DNA of 64,000 bases, taken from assembly GCA_965204095.1 (NCBI GenBank), contig OZ241991.1:3596001-3660000 (forward strand). The letters are read 5' to 3'. Below, piece after piece: positions 53,519 to 61,331 of this stretch. The notes beneath the pieces are model-generated. The model was not told the origin of the DNA. It saw nothing but the letters and a program-made list of their open reading frames with translations, and did no database searches. The first letter of the stretch is position 1. Every line of letters begins with the position of its first letter. Source of the stretch: JAPPLB01 sp965204095 (GTDB taxonomy: Bacteria > Acidobacteriota > Terriglobia > Bryobacterales > UBA6623). Position numbers and translations under genes: made by a program.

Positions 53519-54036
53519 CTTTTCCCGCCTTTCCGCTCTATCGCTGAGCCCAACTCCGGTAGATCCTTTTCGACTACGCTCCAGACGACCGCCAAATCGA
53601 TCCCGAGATAGTTGTGGGCCAATACATTGCGGAAGCCGGAGATCGCATTCCATGGCACGGCAGGCTCTGTTGCTTTGAGCAGCCCGCTCAGCCGCTGTGT
53701 CGACTAGCCTGCATTTCTCACCAGGTGGCGAGGCGAAGTGCGTGAGAGGGCCGCCAGGACGAGGCGCGCACCGCTTGGCGTGCGCAGGCGTGCTTGAACC
53801 GTACGTTGAGCACGGCAAGCAAGCGCAACGAAGTCATGGCGGTCGTATCGTGTGCTTCGACCGTCGGGTGGTGAGAAATGCAGGCTAAGTGTTTGCAGAT
53901 TGCGCACGACAGCATCCTGCACCAATGGTGAGTCGTAGAACGTGGTCCGCTGTCCCCCGGTGTATTCCCCAATGCGCTCGATACACTGGCGAATATGTCC
54001 CAGAAGCAACCGGTCGGACTCCGCGCCCGGCGTCAC
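53485..54036 (-). pseudogene. hepT: HepT-type HEPN toxin, split by a MITE-like insertion
   Basis: The 5' part (GTG 54036 to about 53887, 50 codons) reads ESDRLLLGHIRQCIERIGEY and VQDAVVRNLQTL, the HepT N-terminus. Element G follows at 53708-53884. The 3' part resumes at 53703 in another frame: STQRLSGLLKATEPAVPWN, then GFRNVLAHNYLGID with the RNase motif R-x4-H-x-Y. It ends at 53485 inside a heptamer array. Both halves together make the normal length of about 120 aa. GTG overlaps the antitoxin stop (GTGA). The toxin is very probably inactive. Confidence 0.85.
53708..53884. mobile_element. MITE-like element, full copy G (177 bp), inserted in hepT
   Basis: Ends CCTGCATTTCTCACCAG and GGTGGTGAGAAATGCAGG; flanks CTAG and CTAA. 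Coding sequence of one HEPN protein lies on both sides, which makes this the best proof that the element moves. It has no transposase, so it must be mobilised from elsewhere. Confidence 0.85.
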
Positions 54037-54317
54037 AGCGTTTGCGCTTCTTCCAGGATGCGATCGCGTATCTCGGGGTGGAGGCTGTTCTCGGTCACCA
54101 CTTCTACCCGGCGGTTGAGGAGGCCCTGTACATCCATCAGCATGGCGCCGAGCGCGAGCCCCGTCTGCCCGGAAGACAGTGAAACCAACAGATCGACATC
54201 ACTCGCATCGTCGGCGTCACCCCTGGCCATGGACCCGAACACCCTCACGTCCCGGACGCCGTGGCGATCGGCGAGCGCGAGAATCTCGGTGCGGTGATTT
54301 TCGATCAGCGGATGCAT
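54033..54317 (-). CDS. mntA: MNT-type nucleotidyltransferase antitoxin
   Basis: 94 aa minimal nucleotidyltransferase. The motif VFGSMARGDADDASDVDLLV shows the GSx10DxD active site complete. MntA antitoxins neutralise the HepT RNase by adding AMP groups to the Tyr of its R-x4-H-x-Y motif. The gene precedes hepT with the usual four-base overlap. With its toxin interrupted, the antitoxin may be a relic. Confidence 0.9.
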   Translation of the reverse strand: MHPLIENHRTEILALADRHGVRDVRVFGSMARGDADDASDVDLLVSLSSGQTGLALGAMLMDVQGLLNRRVEVVTENSLHPEIRDRILEEAQTL

Positions 54318-54341
54318 CGTGCGCGCCTCATCTCACGAATA

Positions 54342-54533
54342 TCAATCCTGCCAAGGGTACGTTGCTTCGCCACGGGTTCCGCCGGCGGTCGAGCCGGCCG
54401 CAACACGGCCTGTAAGGTTTTTCACGAGACACAAAATACGGCTCTTGGAGGGCTTGCGTTTGGGTTTCGAGATGTTGAAAGTGCCGCTGCCGGGATTCTC
54501 GGCACTGTACAGCTTGTCGACGTTCTCCGCCAT
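54342..54533 (-). pseudogene. Second copy of the small basic protein, C-terminus replaced by repeat sequence
   Basis: MAENVDKLYSAENPGSGTF followed by NISKPKRKPSK matches the 45-aa protein at 45201-45338, and the GGAGGAG-like site ahead is also conserved. After that the frame runs into a heptamer relic (54423-54441: CACGAGA, CACAAAA, TACGG) and unrelated sequence to 54342. The basic Lys/Arg tail is lost. The original coding sequence was therefore overwritten by repeat DNA. Confidence 0.6.
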
Positions 54534-54558
54534 CAACTCCTCCAAGCCGTTATTCTAG

Positions 54559-54695
54559 CCCGCGGGTCTCACCACCTGCGGACGCGAGGCGAAGTCCGTG
54601 AGACCGCCGTCAGGACAAGGCGCGCGCCGCTTGGAGCTAGCAACACGGCCTGTAAGATTTTTCACGAATCACGAGACACGAGACACGAATCACGG
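54559..54695. repeat. Partial MITE-like repeat plus heptamer array
   Basis: A diverged left part (54559 to about 54645: CCCGCGGGTCTCACCACC, then GTCAGGACAAGGCGCG) runs into CAACACGGCCTGTAAG and the array CACGAAT, CACGAGA, CACGAGA, CACGAAT, CACGG at 54663-54695. It ends about 25 bases before the toxin-antitoxin operator. Confidence 0.7.
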
Positions 54696-54721
54696 CCTTT
54701 CTGATACCATTGGACTGGTTA

Positions 54722-54737
54722 TTTTGACCGGTTAAAA
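54722..54737 (+). promoter_or_regulatory. Palindromic operator candidate of the Phd/VapC-type module
   Basis: TTTTGACCGGTTAAAA is palindromic except for one base pair and is centred on CCGG. It ends 6 bases before the antitoxin ATG, and lies between two direct GGTTA words (54717 and 54730). Autoregulation through such a site is usual for Phd/YefM antitoxins. Confidence 0.5.
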
Positions 54738-54743
54738 CGAATC

Positions 54744-54995
54744 ATGCGCACCATACAAGCTACCGAAGCCAAGGCGCGCTTGGCGGAACTCCTCCGGACC
54801 GTCGAGCGTGGCGAGACCGTAGTGATTACACGGCATGGCGAAGCGGTCGCACGTCTGATCCCGGCGCGGGAAGCGGAGCGTGCCGGCCACAAGCAAGTCG
54901 TGGACCGCTTTCGCCGCCGCCGTGACGCATGGCGGCCCGTTGCCATGTCCATCGACGAGATTCTCCTTGCGCGCCATGACGGCCATCGCCTGTGA
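54744..54995 (+). CDS. Phd/YefM-family antitoxin
   Basis: 83 aa. The N-terminal DNA-binding part reads TIQATEAKARLAELLRTVERGETVVITRHGEAVARLIP, the Phd/YefM fold. The C-terminal part, rich in Arg, would wrap the toxin. ATG 54744 has the operator where a ribosome binding site would be expected. It overlaps the toxin start by four bases. Confidence 0.9.
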   Translation: MRTIQATEAKARLAELLRTVERGETVVITRHGEAVARLIPAREAERAGHKQVVDRFRRRRDAWRPVAMSIDEILLARHDGHRL

Positions 54996-55408
54996 GACAT
55001 TTCGTTCTTGACGCCTCGGTCGCCGTTGCCTGGCTGTTGAGTGAGAAGACGGCGTCGAACGCGGAGAAGGCGTTGTTGCGTCTGGAAGACGATGAAGCAC
55101 TGGTCCCGCATCTATGGCATTTGGAACTGCGCAATGGTCTTCTGGTCGCGTCGCGCCGCGGACGGCTCACCGCTGACGAGCTGACGGAGCGCCTGAACGC
55201 TTTGCGCGGCCTGCCCATCCGTACCGATACAGAGCCCGATCTGTCCCTCGCTTTCGTCTTGGCCGAGAAACATGGTTTGTCGTTCTACGATGCCGTCTAT
55301 CTGGAACTGGCCATAAGACACAGCGCGCCGGTGGCAACGCTGGACAGGACTCTCGCGCGGGCCGCGGACGCCGAAGGTCTGCCTTTGATCTGTGACACGC
55401 CCCATTGA
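54992..55408 (+). CDS. vapC: VapC-type PIN-domain RNase toxin
   Basis: 138 aa PIN domain. The acidic metal ligands are at FVLDASVAVAWLL (Asp), HLWHLELRNGLL (Glu), SFYDAVYLELA (Asp) and VATLDRTL (Asp). GTG 54992 overlaps the antitoxin stop (GTGA). VapC toxins cut tRNA or rRNA sites. All residues needed are present, so this pair looks functional, unlike the MNT/HepT pair 1 kb away. Confidence 0.92.
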   Translation: MRHFVLDASVAVAWLLSEKTASNAEKALLRLEDDEALVPHLWHLELRNGLLVASRRGRLTADELTERLNALRGLPIRTDTEPDLSLAFVLAEKHGLSFYDAVYLELAIRHSAPVATLDRTLARAADAEGLPLICDTPH

Positions 55409-55508
55409 ATCCGCAAAAGCCGGGACTTCCGGAACAGGGCGCTCACCCCGCGCAGCCTGTCTTCAGTTCATCTGAAACATCCTACTGATCAAGCGGCGTT
55501 CTGATGAA

Positions 55509-55684
55509 CCTGCATGTCTCACCCCGTGGCGAGATGAAGTGCGTGAGAGGGCCGTCAGGACGAGGCGCGCGCCGCTTGGCGCGCGCAGGCGTACTTGACG
55601 GTACGTTGAGCACGGCAAGCAAGCGCAACGAAGTCCTGGCGGTCGTATGGCGTGCTTCAGCCGTCGGGTGGTGAGAAATGCAGG
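55509..55684. mobile_element. MITE-like element, full copy I (176 bp)
   Basis: Ends CCTGCATGTCTCACC and GGTGGTGAGAAATGCAGG; flanks TGAA and TTAA. It lies 100 bases after vapC and directly abuts the compound repeat at 55685-55824. Confidence 0.8.
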
Positions 55685-55824
55685 TTAAGGGTTTTCACGA
55701 AACACGAGACACGGCCTTTTTCTGCCTTTACCGTTTCCCCGCCCGTCAGACATTTCTATCGAGAGCGAACGAGCCCCACGCCAGAGGTTTTCACGAATCA
55801 CGAAACACGAGACACGAATCACGG
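55685..55824. repeat. Compound intergenic repeat: heptamer run, conserved block, heptamer array
   Basis: Run CACGAAA, CACGAGA, CACGG at 55696-55714, the conserved block CCGTCAGACATTTCTAT...GAGCGAACGAG (about 55743-55773), then array CACGAAT, CACGAAA, CACGAGA, CACGAAT, CACGG at 55792-55824. It ends 6 bases from the mutS stop. Confidence 0.7.
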
Positions 55825-55829
55825 CCTTT

Positions 55830-58442
55830 CTATTTCCTGCCGCCGAGTTTTTCTTGCCACTCGGCGAGCAGGCTGAGCGCTTCGATGGGGCGGAGTTCAT
55901 CGATGTTCGTGTTGGCGATCGCTTCGCTGACGGCCCGCTCCGTTTCGTTCACGAAAGAGACCTGCACCGGCGCGTCCGTGGGGTCGATCGAAAGCTCCTC
56001 GGACACGGTCTGTTCGCGCTGCTCGTGCATCCTCAGGACGGAACGCGCCCGCTCGACGACGCCGCCGGGAAGGCCCGCCAGCCGCGCCACCTCGATCCCG
56101 TAGCTGCGGTCGGCCTTGCCCGGCTCGACGCGCCGCAGGAACACGATGTTGTCGCCCGCTTCCTTGACCGAGACGTGCAGGTTCACGACGCCGCTCAACT
56201 GCTCGGCCAGCTCGGTGAGCTCGTGGTAGTGCGTGGCGAACAGCGTCTTGGCGCGTGTCCGGGCGTGGATGTGCTCGACCACGGCCCAGGCGATGGCGAG
56301 CCCGTCGAAGGTGGCGGTGCCGCGCCCGATTTCATCGAGCAGGATCAGGCTCGAATCCGTCGCGGTGTTCAGGATCTGCGCCGTCTCGGTCATCTCGACC
56401 ATGAACGTCGAGCGGCCTCGCGCCAGGTTGTCGCTCGCGCCGATGCGGGTGAAGATGCGGTCGATGATGGGCAGCCTCGCGCCGGCGGCCGGAACGAACG
56501 AGCCGGTCTGCGCCAGGATCGCCGTGAGCGCCGTCTGGCGAAGATACGTCGACTTGCCCCCCATGTTGGGGCCCGTGATGATCGCGATCAGGTGTCCGTT
56601 GGGGTCGAGGTAGACGTCGTTCGAGACGAACCGCTCGCCGCCCTGTTCGTCGGAAATCCGCTCGATGACCGGATGCCGCCCGCCTGCGATCTGCAGCTCT
56701 CCGCCGGAGCTGAACTCGGGAGCCGAATAATCGTTTTCGGCGGCGACTTGAGCCAACCCTCGCAGCACGTCCAGCTCGGCGACCGCCGTCGCCGTGGTTC
56801 GGATCCGCCGCGCCTCGCTGGCGAGCCATGACCGCAGTTCTTCGAACAGCATCTTTTCGAGCGCCAGGATGCGTTCTTCGGCGTCCAGCACCTTGCTCTC
56901 GTACTCCTTGAGTTCGGGCGTCGTGAAGCGTTCGGCGTTCACCAGCGTCTGCTTGCGGTCGTAGTCTTCTGGAACCGCGGCCAGATTCGCCTTCGAGACC
57001 TCGATGTAGAAACCGAAGACATTGTTGAAGCGCACCTTGAGGGACGGGATGCCGGTCCGCTCGCGCTCGCGCGCTTCCATCCGGGCGATGGTGCCCCGGC
57101 CGTCCTTGCGCAGCGCGCGCAGCTCGTCGAGTTCGGCGTGGAAGCCTTCGCGGATCGTGCCTCCGTCAGCGAGATGGGCCGGCGGCTCGTCGCTGAGCGT
57201 CGTCTCGATGTGCTGGCGGATGTCCGGCAGCTCGTCCATCTGTTCGTGAGTACGGCGCATCCGGGCCGATTCGCACTTCTCGATCCGCCGGCGGACCGCC
57301 GGCAGGCAGGCAAGCGAGCCGCCCAGCCCGACGATGTCTCGCGCGGTGGCCGAGCCGAGCGTGATCTTGGCCAATAGCCGCTCGATATCGAGGACGGGCT
57401 GGAGTTCCTGCCCCAGTTCGGTGCGGGTGATGACCTGTCCGTGGAGGTCGGCGACGCCGTCGCGGCGGGACTCGATCTCGGCGCGGTCGATCGATGGACG
57501 CAGCAGCCACTGCCGCAGCAGGCGCGCGCCCATCGGCGTCTGTGTCTTGTCGATCACCCGCAACAGCGTCGATTGGGCCGAGCCGCCGAACAACGGCTCG
57601 ACCAGCTCGAGATTCCGCACCGTCACCGGATCGAGCGCCATCCAGTCCTGCTTGCCGTAGTAGGTCGGCGGATCGAGGTGCTGCAGCGCGCCGCGCTGCG
57701 TGTCGCGGACGTAGTGCAGCACGGCTCCTGCGGCGGCGATCGCGGCGGGACGGTCCGCGGCCCCCAGCCCGTCGAGAACGTGCAGCTTGAACTGGTCCCG
57801 CAGCGTGCGCTCGGCGTAGGAGGCCTCGAAAATCCACGGTTCGAGCTCCGTCCGCAGGTAGACGTTCGAGGCCGTCACGGAGTCGGGTTCGTAGGAGAAC
57901 AGCGGTCCCGCCGAAGGGAACAGCACCTCCTTGGCGCCGAGATGTCCCAGCGCGTCTTCGACGTCGCCGGCGTCCAGTTCCGTCATGCGGAACTCGCCCG
58001 TCGAGATATCGACGTAGGCGAGTCCGGTCGAGTCGCCTTTCTCGGCCACCGCGGCCAGGTAGTTGTTCTCACCGGAGCGCAGCAGGCTCGCGTCGCTGGC
58101 CGTGCCGGGCGTCACGATGCGCGTCACCTCGCGGCGCACGAGCTTCCTGGCCTTGTCCGGGTCCTCGACTTGATCGCAGATGGCGACGCGATGGCCCTTG
58201 GCGATCAGCTTGGCGATGTAGCCGTCAGCCGAGTGGCACGGCACGCCGCACATCGGAACCGGCTCGCCCTTCTCCTTGTTGCGGGAGGTCAGCGTGATGC
58301 CGAGGTCGCGCGAGGCGACGATCGCGTCGTTGTAGAACAGCTCGTAGAAATCACCGAGATGGAACAGCAGCAGGGCGTCGGGTACGTCGCTTTTGATCGA
58401 GTGGTACTGCCGCATCAGCGGCGTTTTGGCCTGCGAAGCCAT
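55830..58442 (-). CDS. mutS: DNA mismatch repair protein MutS
   Basis: 870 aa. MutS binds mismatches and signals to MutL. The mismatch-binding domain begins PLMRQYHSIKSDVPDALLLFHLGDFYELF with the conserved Phe-x-Glu. The middle has the lever and clamp domains. The ATPase has Walker A GPNMGGKST, LILLDEIGRGTATFDG (Walker B) and TLFATHYHEL. ATG 58442 gives the normal MutS start; the frame is open 54 codons further upstream without MutS-like sequence. Confidence 0.96.
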   Translation of the reverse strand: MASQAKTPLMRQYHSIKSDVPDALLLFHLGDFYELFYNDAIVASRDLGITLTSRNKEKGEPVPMCGVPCHSADGYIAKLIAKGHRVAICDQVEDPDKARKLVRREVTRIVTPGTASDASLLRSGENNYLAAVAEKGDSTGLAYVDISTGEFRMTELDAGDVEDALGHLGAKEVLFPSAGPLFSYEPDSVTASNVYLRTELEPWIFEASYAERTLRDQFKLHVLDGLGAADRPAAIAAAGAVLHYVRDTQRGALQHLDPPTYYGKQDWMALDPVTVRNLELVEPLFGGSAQSTLLRVIDKTQTPMGARLLRQWLLRPSIDRAEIESRRDGVADLHGQVITRTELGQELQPVLDIERLLAKITLGSATARDIVGLGGSLACLPAVRRRIEKCESARMRRTHEQMDELPDIRQHIETTLSDEPPAHLADGGTIREGFHAELDELRALRKDGRGTIARMEARERERTGIPSLKVRFNNVFGFYIEVSKANLAAVPEDYDRKQTLVNAERFTTPELKEYESKVLDAEERILALEKMLFEELRSWLASEARRIRTTATAVAELDVLRGLAQVAAENDYSAPEFSSGGELQIAGGRHPVIERISDEQGGERFVSNDVYLDPNGHLIAIITGPNMGGKSTYLRQTALTAILAQTGSFVPAAGARLPIIDRIFTRIGASDNLARGRSTFMVEMTETAQILNTATDSSLILLDEIGRGTATFDGLAIAWAVVEHIHARTRAKTLFATHYHELTELAEQLSGVVNLHVSVKEAGDNIVFLRRVEPGKADRSYGIEVARLAGLPGGVVERARSVLRMHEQREQTVSEELSIDPTDAPVQVSFVNETERAVSEAIANTNIDELRPIEALSLLAEWQEKLGGRK

Positions 58443-59114
58443 GACACCATTCGGAATTATACCCAGCGGTCCCGTGACCGGCGTTAAGAGATTTCTCACT
58501 CCCCGCAGCGAATCGGTGACCGGACAGCCGGCGCAATCGAGTTGCTGAAGGATGTCAAGCGCCCCTTTGCCGCTGCAAGAGAAACCCGGACGCCTGCGCG
58601 GCACGGCAACACCCGCTTGCAGGTGAATCCTTGGCTAGGCTGCTAGGCGGAATGTGTAGACCCCGAGGACTCGCCCGCCGATCGCCTCTTGTTGCCCGCT
58701 CGCCAAAAACTTGTCTCTGCTCTCAGATGTGGGGGGCACGAACCGTGTAGTCGAGGATCGTGTGAACAGCAAGGTCCGCGCCTACGACAGCAACCTGCGT
58801 ACTCTGGTCGAGGGTGAATTGCCCCGTCGAAACTAGGCTGCTTTCAATGCTCGCTACCTGGGGAACAATTCCGAGTGCGCGACCGATCCCGCGCCCTATG
58901 TCGACTACACTGCGAGTCCGACGATCTCGACCATCCTGGGTTACCGGACGGTCAAGCACACCGTCTTGATCGAGCCCGCCCCTTGCAGCGGCAACTGAGT
59001 GCATGATGAGGAATCAAGCCCCCCTTCTCTCCTCAGGTACTTAATATTTCCTCATGCACTCCGCTGCCCTCAAACCCCTTCGTACACGATGCCGTCGTCG
59101 ACGTGGGTTTCGTA
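58443..59114. other. Intergenic region upstream of mutS, mostly empty
   Basis: About 670 bases. It should hold the mutS promoter. A protein-like relic at 58837-58998 is listed separately; on the opposite strand a frame of 93 codons (58723-59004) is also open, and I cannot say which, if either, was ever used. Confidence 0.4.
58837..58998 (+). pseudogene. Possible C-terminal relic of an unidentified protein
   Basis: 53 codons following a TAG and ending TGA at 58998, without a start codon. The sequence reads ARYLGNNSECATDPAPYVDY, then a Thr/Ile/Val strand and a terminal PCSGN, in the manner of a secreted protein end. The antisense frame is also open, so the strand is uncertain. Confidence 0.22.
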
Positions 59115-59384
59115 CTAGACAACGGCGTCGTGAAATTTCATTAGCCTCTCGCCAAGATCCGCCGGCAACGACTGTGCACGCAATCGCACTTCGGGGTCAA
59201 CTTCCAATCGCAACAGCCATGCCGCGAAGTGATGCCAGTACTTGCCCAATCTCCCACGGGGCGCCCTTTCCACCGCCTTCTCGACGATCTGTGAATAGAT
59301 CGACGCAGCCTTTTTGGACAGTTCCGGTCCGGGCTCTCGCTCGATCACAATACACGCGAAATCCACACTTCGCTGAAAACGCAT
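59115..59384 (-). CDS. Uncharacterised 89-aa protein
   Basis: ATG 59384 has AAGGAG 8 bases upstream, one of the best ribosome binding sites in the window, and an AT-rich stretch (TAATATATCATTC) ahead of it that could be a promoter. The protein starts MRFQRSVDFACIVIERE, has a helical middle (IYSQIVEKAVER) and a Trp/His-rich stretch (KYWHHFAAWLLRLE). No family recognised. It diverges from the fragment at 59414. Confidence 0.55.
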   Translation of the reverse strand: MRFQRSVDFACIVIEREPGPELSKKAASIYSQIVEKAVERAPRGRLGKYWHHFAAWLLRLEVDPEVRLRAQSLPADLGERLMKFHDAVV

Positions 59385-59413
59385 TCCAAAACTCCTTACG
59401 AATGATATATTAA

Positions 59414-59602
59414 CCCCGCACGCGCCTGGAGGGGGATGCGCCCCACGACCGCGAAGCCGTCCGGAAGTTCGTTCAGCAGGATAACTTCTGGCTGGAGCTT
59501 TTGAAGAAAGACGTGGAAAGCCTGCAGGACAGCCGGCTCGATCACATGGATCTCCATTCGGAGCTGAACAAGACCCTGCTGGCGGTCGTACGAAGACGAT
59601 GA
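59414..59602 (+). pseudogene. C-terminal gene fragment of unknown family
   Basis: 62 codons between an in-frame TAA (59411) and TGA (59602). The sequence is helical and protein-like (REAVRKFVQQDNFWLELLKK, then LHSELNKTLLAVVRRR) but has no good start codon. It is probably the end of a gene whose beginning was replaced by the divergent 89-aa gene region. The two-hairpin element begins 12 bases after its stop. Confidence 0.38.
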
Positions 59603-59613
59603 GCGCACGAGTT

Positions 59614-59696
59614 CTGAGTCCTGCCCCTCTTCTTGCACACACGAAACCGACCGGCAGGGCTCAGCGCCGGGGAGGGAACAGGGACCCCTCCCCGGC
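59614..59696 (+). ncRNA. Two-hairpin structured element, copy 1
   Basis: Hairpin 1 pairs CTGAGTCCTGCC (59614) with GGCAGGGCTCAG (ends 59664) around a loop holding GCACACACGA. Hairpin 2 pairs GCCGGGGAGGG (59666-59676) with CCCTCCCCGGC (59686-59696). A GGAGGAGGG binding site and the start of the next gene follow. Copy 3 at 62399 keeps both stems with compensating changes. It may be a leader RNA; nothing proves transcription. Confidence 0.45.
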
Positions 59697-59730
59697 ATCC
59701 AGCTTTGAAACCGGAGGAGGGAACACCCCC

Positions 59731-60126
59731 ATGAACAAGTTTCATCTCATGACCCTGCTGGCCTGTTTGGCGCTGAGCTGGCCTCCATGGATCACAGCTC
59801 AGCAAAGAATCGAGTATCGCATGGTGGTGGAGGGACAGTCCGAGAAGGTCGAACAGGAGATGAACAAGCTTGCCGCCGAGGGTTTTCGGTTTGCCGCGGG
59901 CCTCGACAGGGTTGCGGGAGGATTTGGTTTCAGGGGTAGAAGGCTTGTCGTGATGCAAAGGCGCGAAGGGCCTCGATCCACAGCACGATACCGGGTGTTC
60001 AACTCCGACAGTTTCTCGCGGTTGCGATCCCAGCTGATCGAGGCGGGCAAGGCTGGCTGGGTGTTGCTGGCGCTGGTGCCGAATGCCCGCGGGAATCGCG
60101 TCACTGCCTACTGCGAGCAGCGTTGA
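59731..60126 (+). CDS. Exported protein with two DUF4177-like repeats
   Basis: 131 aa. Residues 1-23 are a signal peptide ending ITA. Two similar modules follow, each a strand, a helix and a strand: IEYRMVVEGQSEKVEQEMNKLAAEGFRFAAG and YRVFNSDSFSRLRSQLIEAGKAGWVLLAL. The 'L...G..GW' pattern recalls DUF4177. ATG 59731 follows GGAGGAGGG. It starts a run of three closely spaced genes to 60714. Function unknown. Confidence 0.65.
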   Translation: MNKFHLMTLLACLALSWPPWITAQQRIEYRMVVEGQSEKVEQEMNKLAAEGFRFAAGLDRVAGGFGFRGRRLVVMQRREGPRSTARYRVFNSDSFSRLRSQLIEAGKAGWVLLALVPNARGNRVTAYCEQR

Positions 60127-60135
60127 GGAGATCCA

Positions 60136-60357
60136 TTGTCACAAGACCCGATTAAGCCACCGCTGGCGGAGTACCTCGACACGCAGTTCGAGATCCTCAA
60201 CGACAACATCGAGGCACTTCGTAAGGGGATAGCTAACATCGCTGAGCCGCACCTTGGCACGGCGCCGCAGCCGCGGCCGCCAGCCGCCGACCATCCTTGG
60301 CGCCGCTACCCGGCCGTGGAAAAAACGGCGCGGCGGAGCGCCGGGGCGAGAAGCTGA
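60136..60357 (+). CDS. Small protein of unknown function
   Basis: 73 aa from TTG 60136, chosen because GAGGAG lies 6 bases ahead. The first 40 residues are an amphipathic helix (LDTQFEILNDNIEALRKGI), the rest is Pro-rich then basic. It begins 9 bases after the exported protein gene and is followed 27 bases later by another small gene, so an operon is likely. Confidence 0.5.
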   Translation: MSQDPIKPPLAEYLDTQFEILNDNIEALRKGIANIAEPHLGTAPQPRPPAADHPWRRYPAVEKTARRSAGARS

Positions 60358-60384
60358 TCGCGCAGAGATGGTAAAAGAAGAGCG

Positions 60385-60714
60385 ATGACAACAATCCACC
60401 TGACCGTAAGCCCACAAGAGGCCGAAGCCCAGTTGCGGACGATCCCGCATAGGCTCATTAGACGGAAAACGACACTTCCTAGGTATTGGCACGTCAAACT
60501 CAACGGAAACGAGGTCTGCTGGAACAGCGCCTGCTGGCTCTACTGCTGGGCGAAAGCATCGGAGAGCTACGGCGAGGAATGGGCGCGTGCCGGACAGCGT
60601 GCTATTGCTGTCCTCGACCACATCCTTGACAAGGATTTTGCGTGGTTCAATGCCAATGTAGACCATGACGAGGCGAAGGATCGACGCTATTGGAGCCACA
60701 AGTACTGTTTTTGA
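60385..60714 (+). CDS. Uncharacterised 109-aa protein rich in Trp and Cys
   Basis: ATG 60385 follows AAGAAGAG. The protein has an N-terminal basic part and a middle with WNSACWLYCWAKASESYGEEW, then ILDKDFAWFNANVDHDEAKD. Trp, Cys and His are over-represented, which might allow metal or haem binding, but no motif is complete. Family unknown. Confidence 0.55.
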   Translation: MTTIHLTVSPQEAEAQLRTIPHRLIRRKTTLPRYWHVKLNGNEVCWNSACWLYCWAKASESYGEEWARAGQRAIAVLDHILDKDFAWFNANVDHDEAKDRRYWSHKYCF

Positions 60715-60810
60715 ACTCACCATACGCGGCTGGCAGGCCCCTGCCACGCTGTAAACCGCAAATAAAATCGCAACAAAAATCGCTCAAAACACCCCTGATA
60801 GAAAATAAAT

Positions 60811-61086
60811 TTGCTACCCGAGCCGCCGCAAAACAGCCCTGAAAACGCTGAGTTTGCTACAAAATTTCTGGAAAAGCGACCACGCGCGTCAGCCCCGCAG
60901 CGCCTGGTCGAAATGCCGCTCGATCGCGTCGAGGATTTCCGCGTCGAGGTCATCGGAGCGCCCGAGGAAGGCCCAGGCGGGATGCCGGTGTTTGCCCCAC
61001 TCAGCATTCTGGAGCTGTTAATGGATCTCATCGACACCGGAATGCTCAGCGCGAAGAAGGTCTCTGCAGCCGTCCGGAGCGCATAG
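60811..61086 (+). CDS. Uncharacterised 91-aa protein
   Basis: From TTG 60811 to TAG. The C-terminal half looks genuine (LSILELLMDLIDTGMLSAKKV) while the beginning lies in an imperfect tandem duplication (60785-60817 and 60829-60860), so the true N-terminus may have been rearranged. No clear ribosome binding site. Copy 2 of the structured element follows the stop. Confidence 0.4.
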   Translation: MLPEPPQNSPENAEFATKFLEKRPRASAPQRLVEMPLDRVEDFRVEVIGAPEEGPGGMPVFAPLSILELLMDLIDTGMLSAKKVSAAVRSA

Positions 61087-61094
61087 AACGAGAT

Positions 61095-61140
61095 CTGAGC
61101 CCTACTCCTTCCGGCACACACGACTCAGCCAGCAGGAACG
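61095..61140 (+). ncRNA. Two-hairpin structured element, partial copy 2
   Basis: CTGAGCCCTACTCCTTCCGG and the conserved loop GCACACACGA are present, but the 3' arm is cut to CTCAG and the second hairpin is missing. It follows the stop of the 91-aa gene by 9 bases. Probably a decayed copy. Confidence 0.35.
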
Positions 61141-61240
61141 GTGCGCACAAAGTCAAACCCCAATTAGCAAGCGTCATTCGGCCCGTTTCCCGGTTTTTGT
61201 CCGGCGGGCTGGACGAAAACGGCTTTTGGGTCTGGTAACA

Positions 61241-61260
61241 ACTCTGCACTGGTGCAGAGT
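61241..61260 (+). promoter_or_regulatory. Dyad symmetry, operator candidate
   Basis: ACTCTGCAC and GTGCAGAGT are perfect inverted arms around TG. It lies 71 bases ahead of the first of three overlapping genes (61332-62359), where a promoter would be expected. Short spacing of the arms suits a dimeric regulator better than a terminator. No regulator gene is adjacent. Confidence 0.42.
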
Positions 61261-61331
61261 GTCTCATAAGTAGGGCACTCAAAATGCTATTGTGCCAGTA
61301 ATGGCAGAAGTACGGCGCCTGAACTGACCGT

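Noticed and set aside
53513..53818. Open frame crossing element G on the minus strand as an independent gene
   Set aside because: It reads repeat DNA and the hepT 3' part in the wrong phase; the HEPN sequence is in another frame.
58723..59004. 93-codon minus-strand frame upstream of mutS as a gene
   Set aside because: No ribosome binding site and the opposite strand looks equally protein-like; left as undecided.
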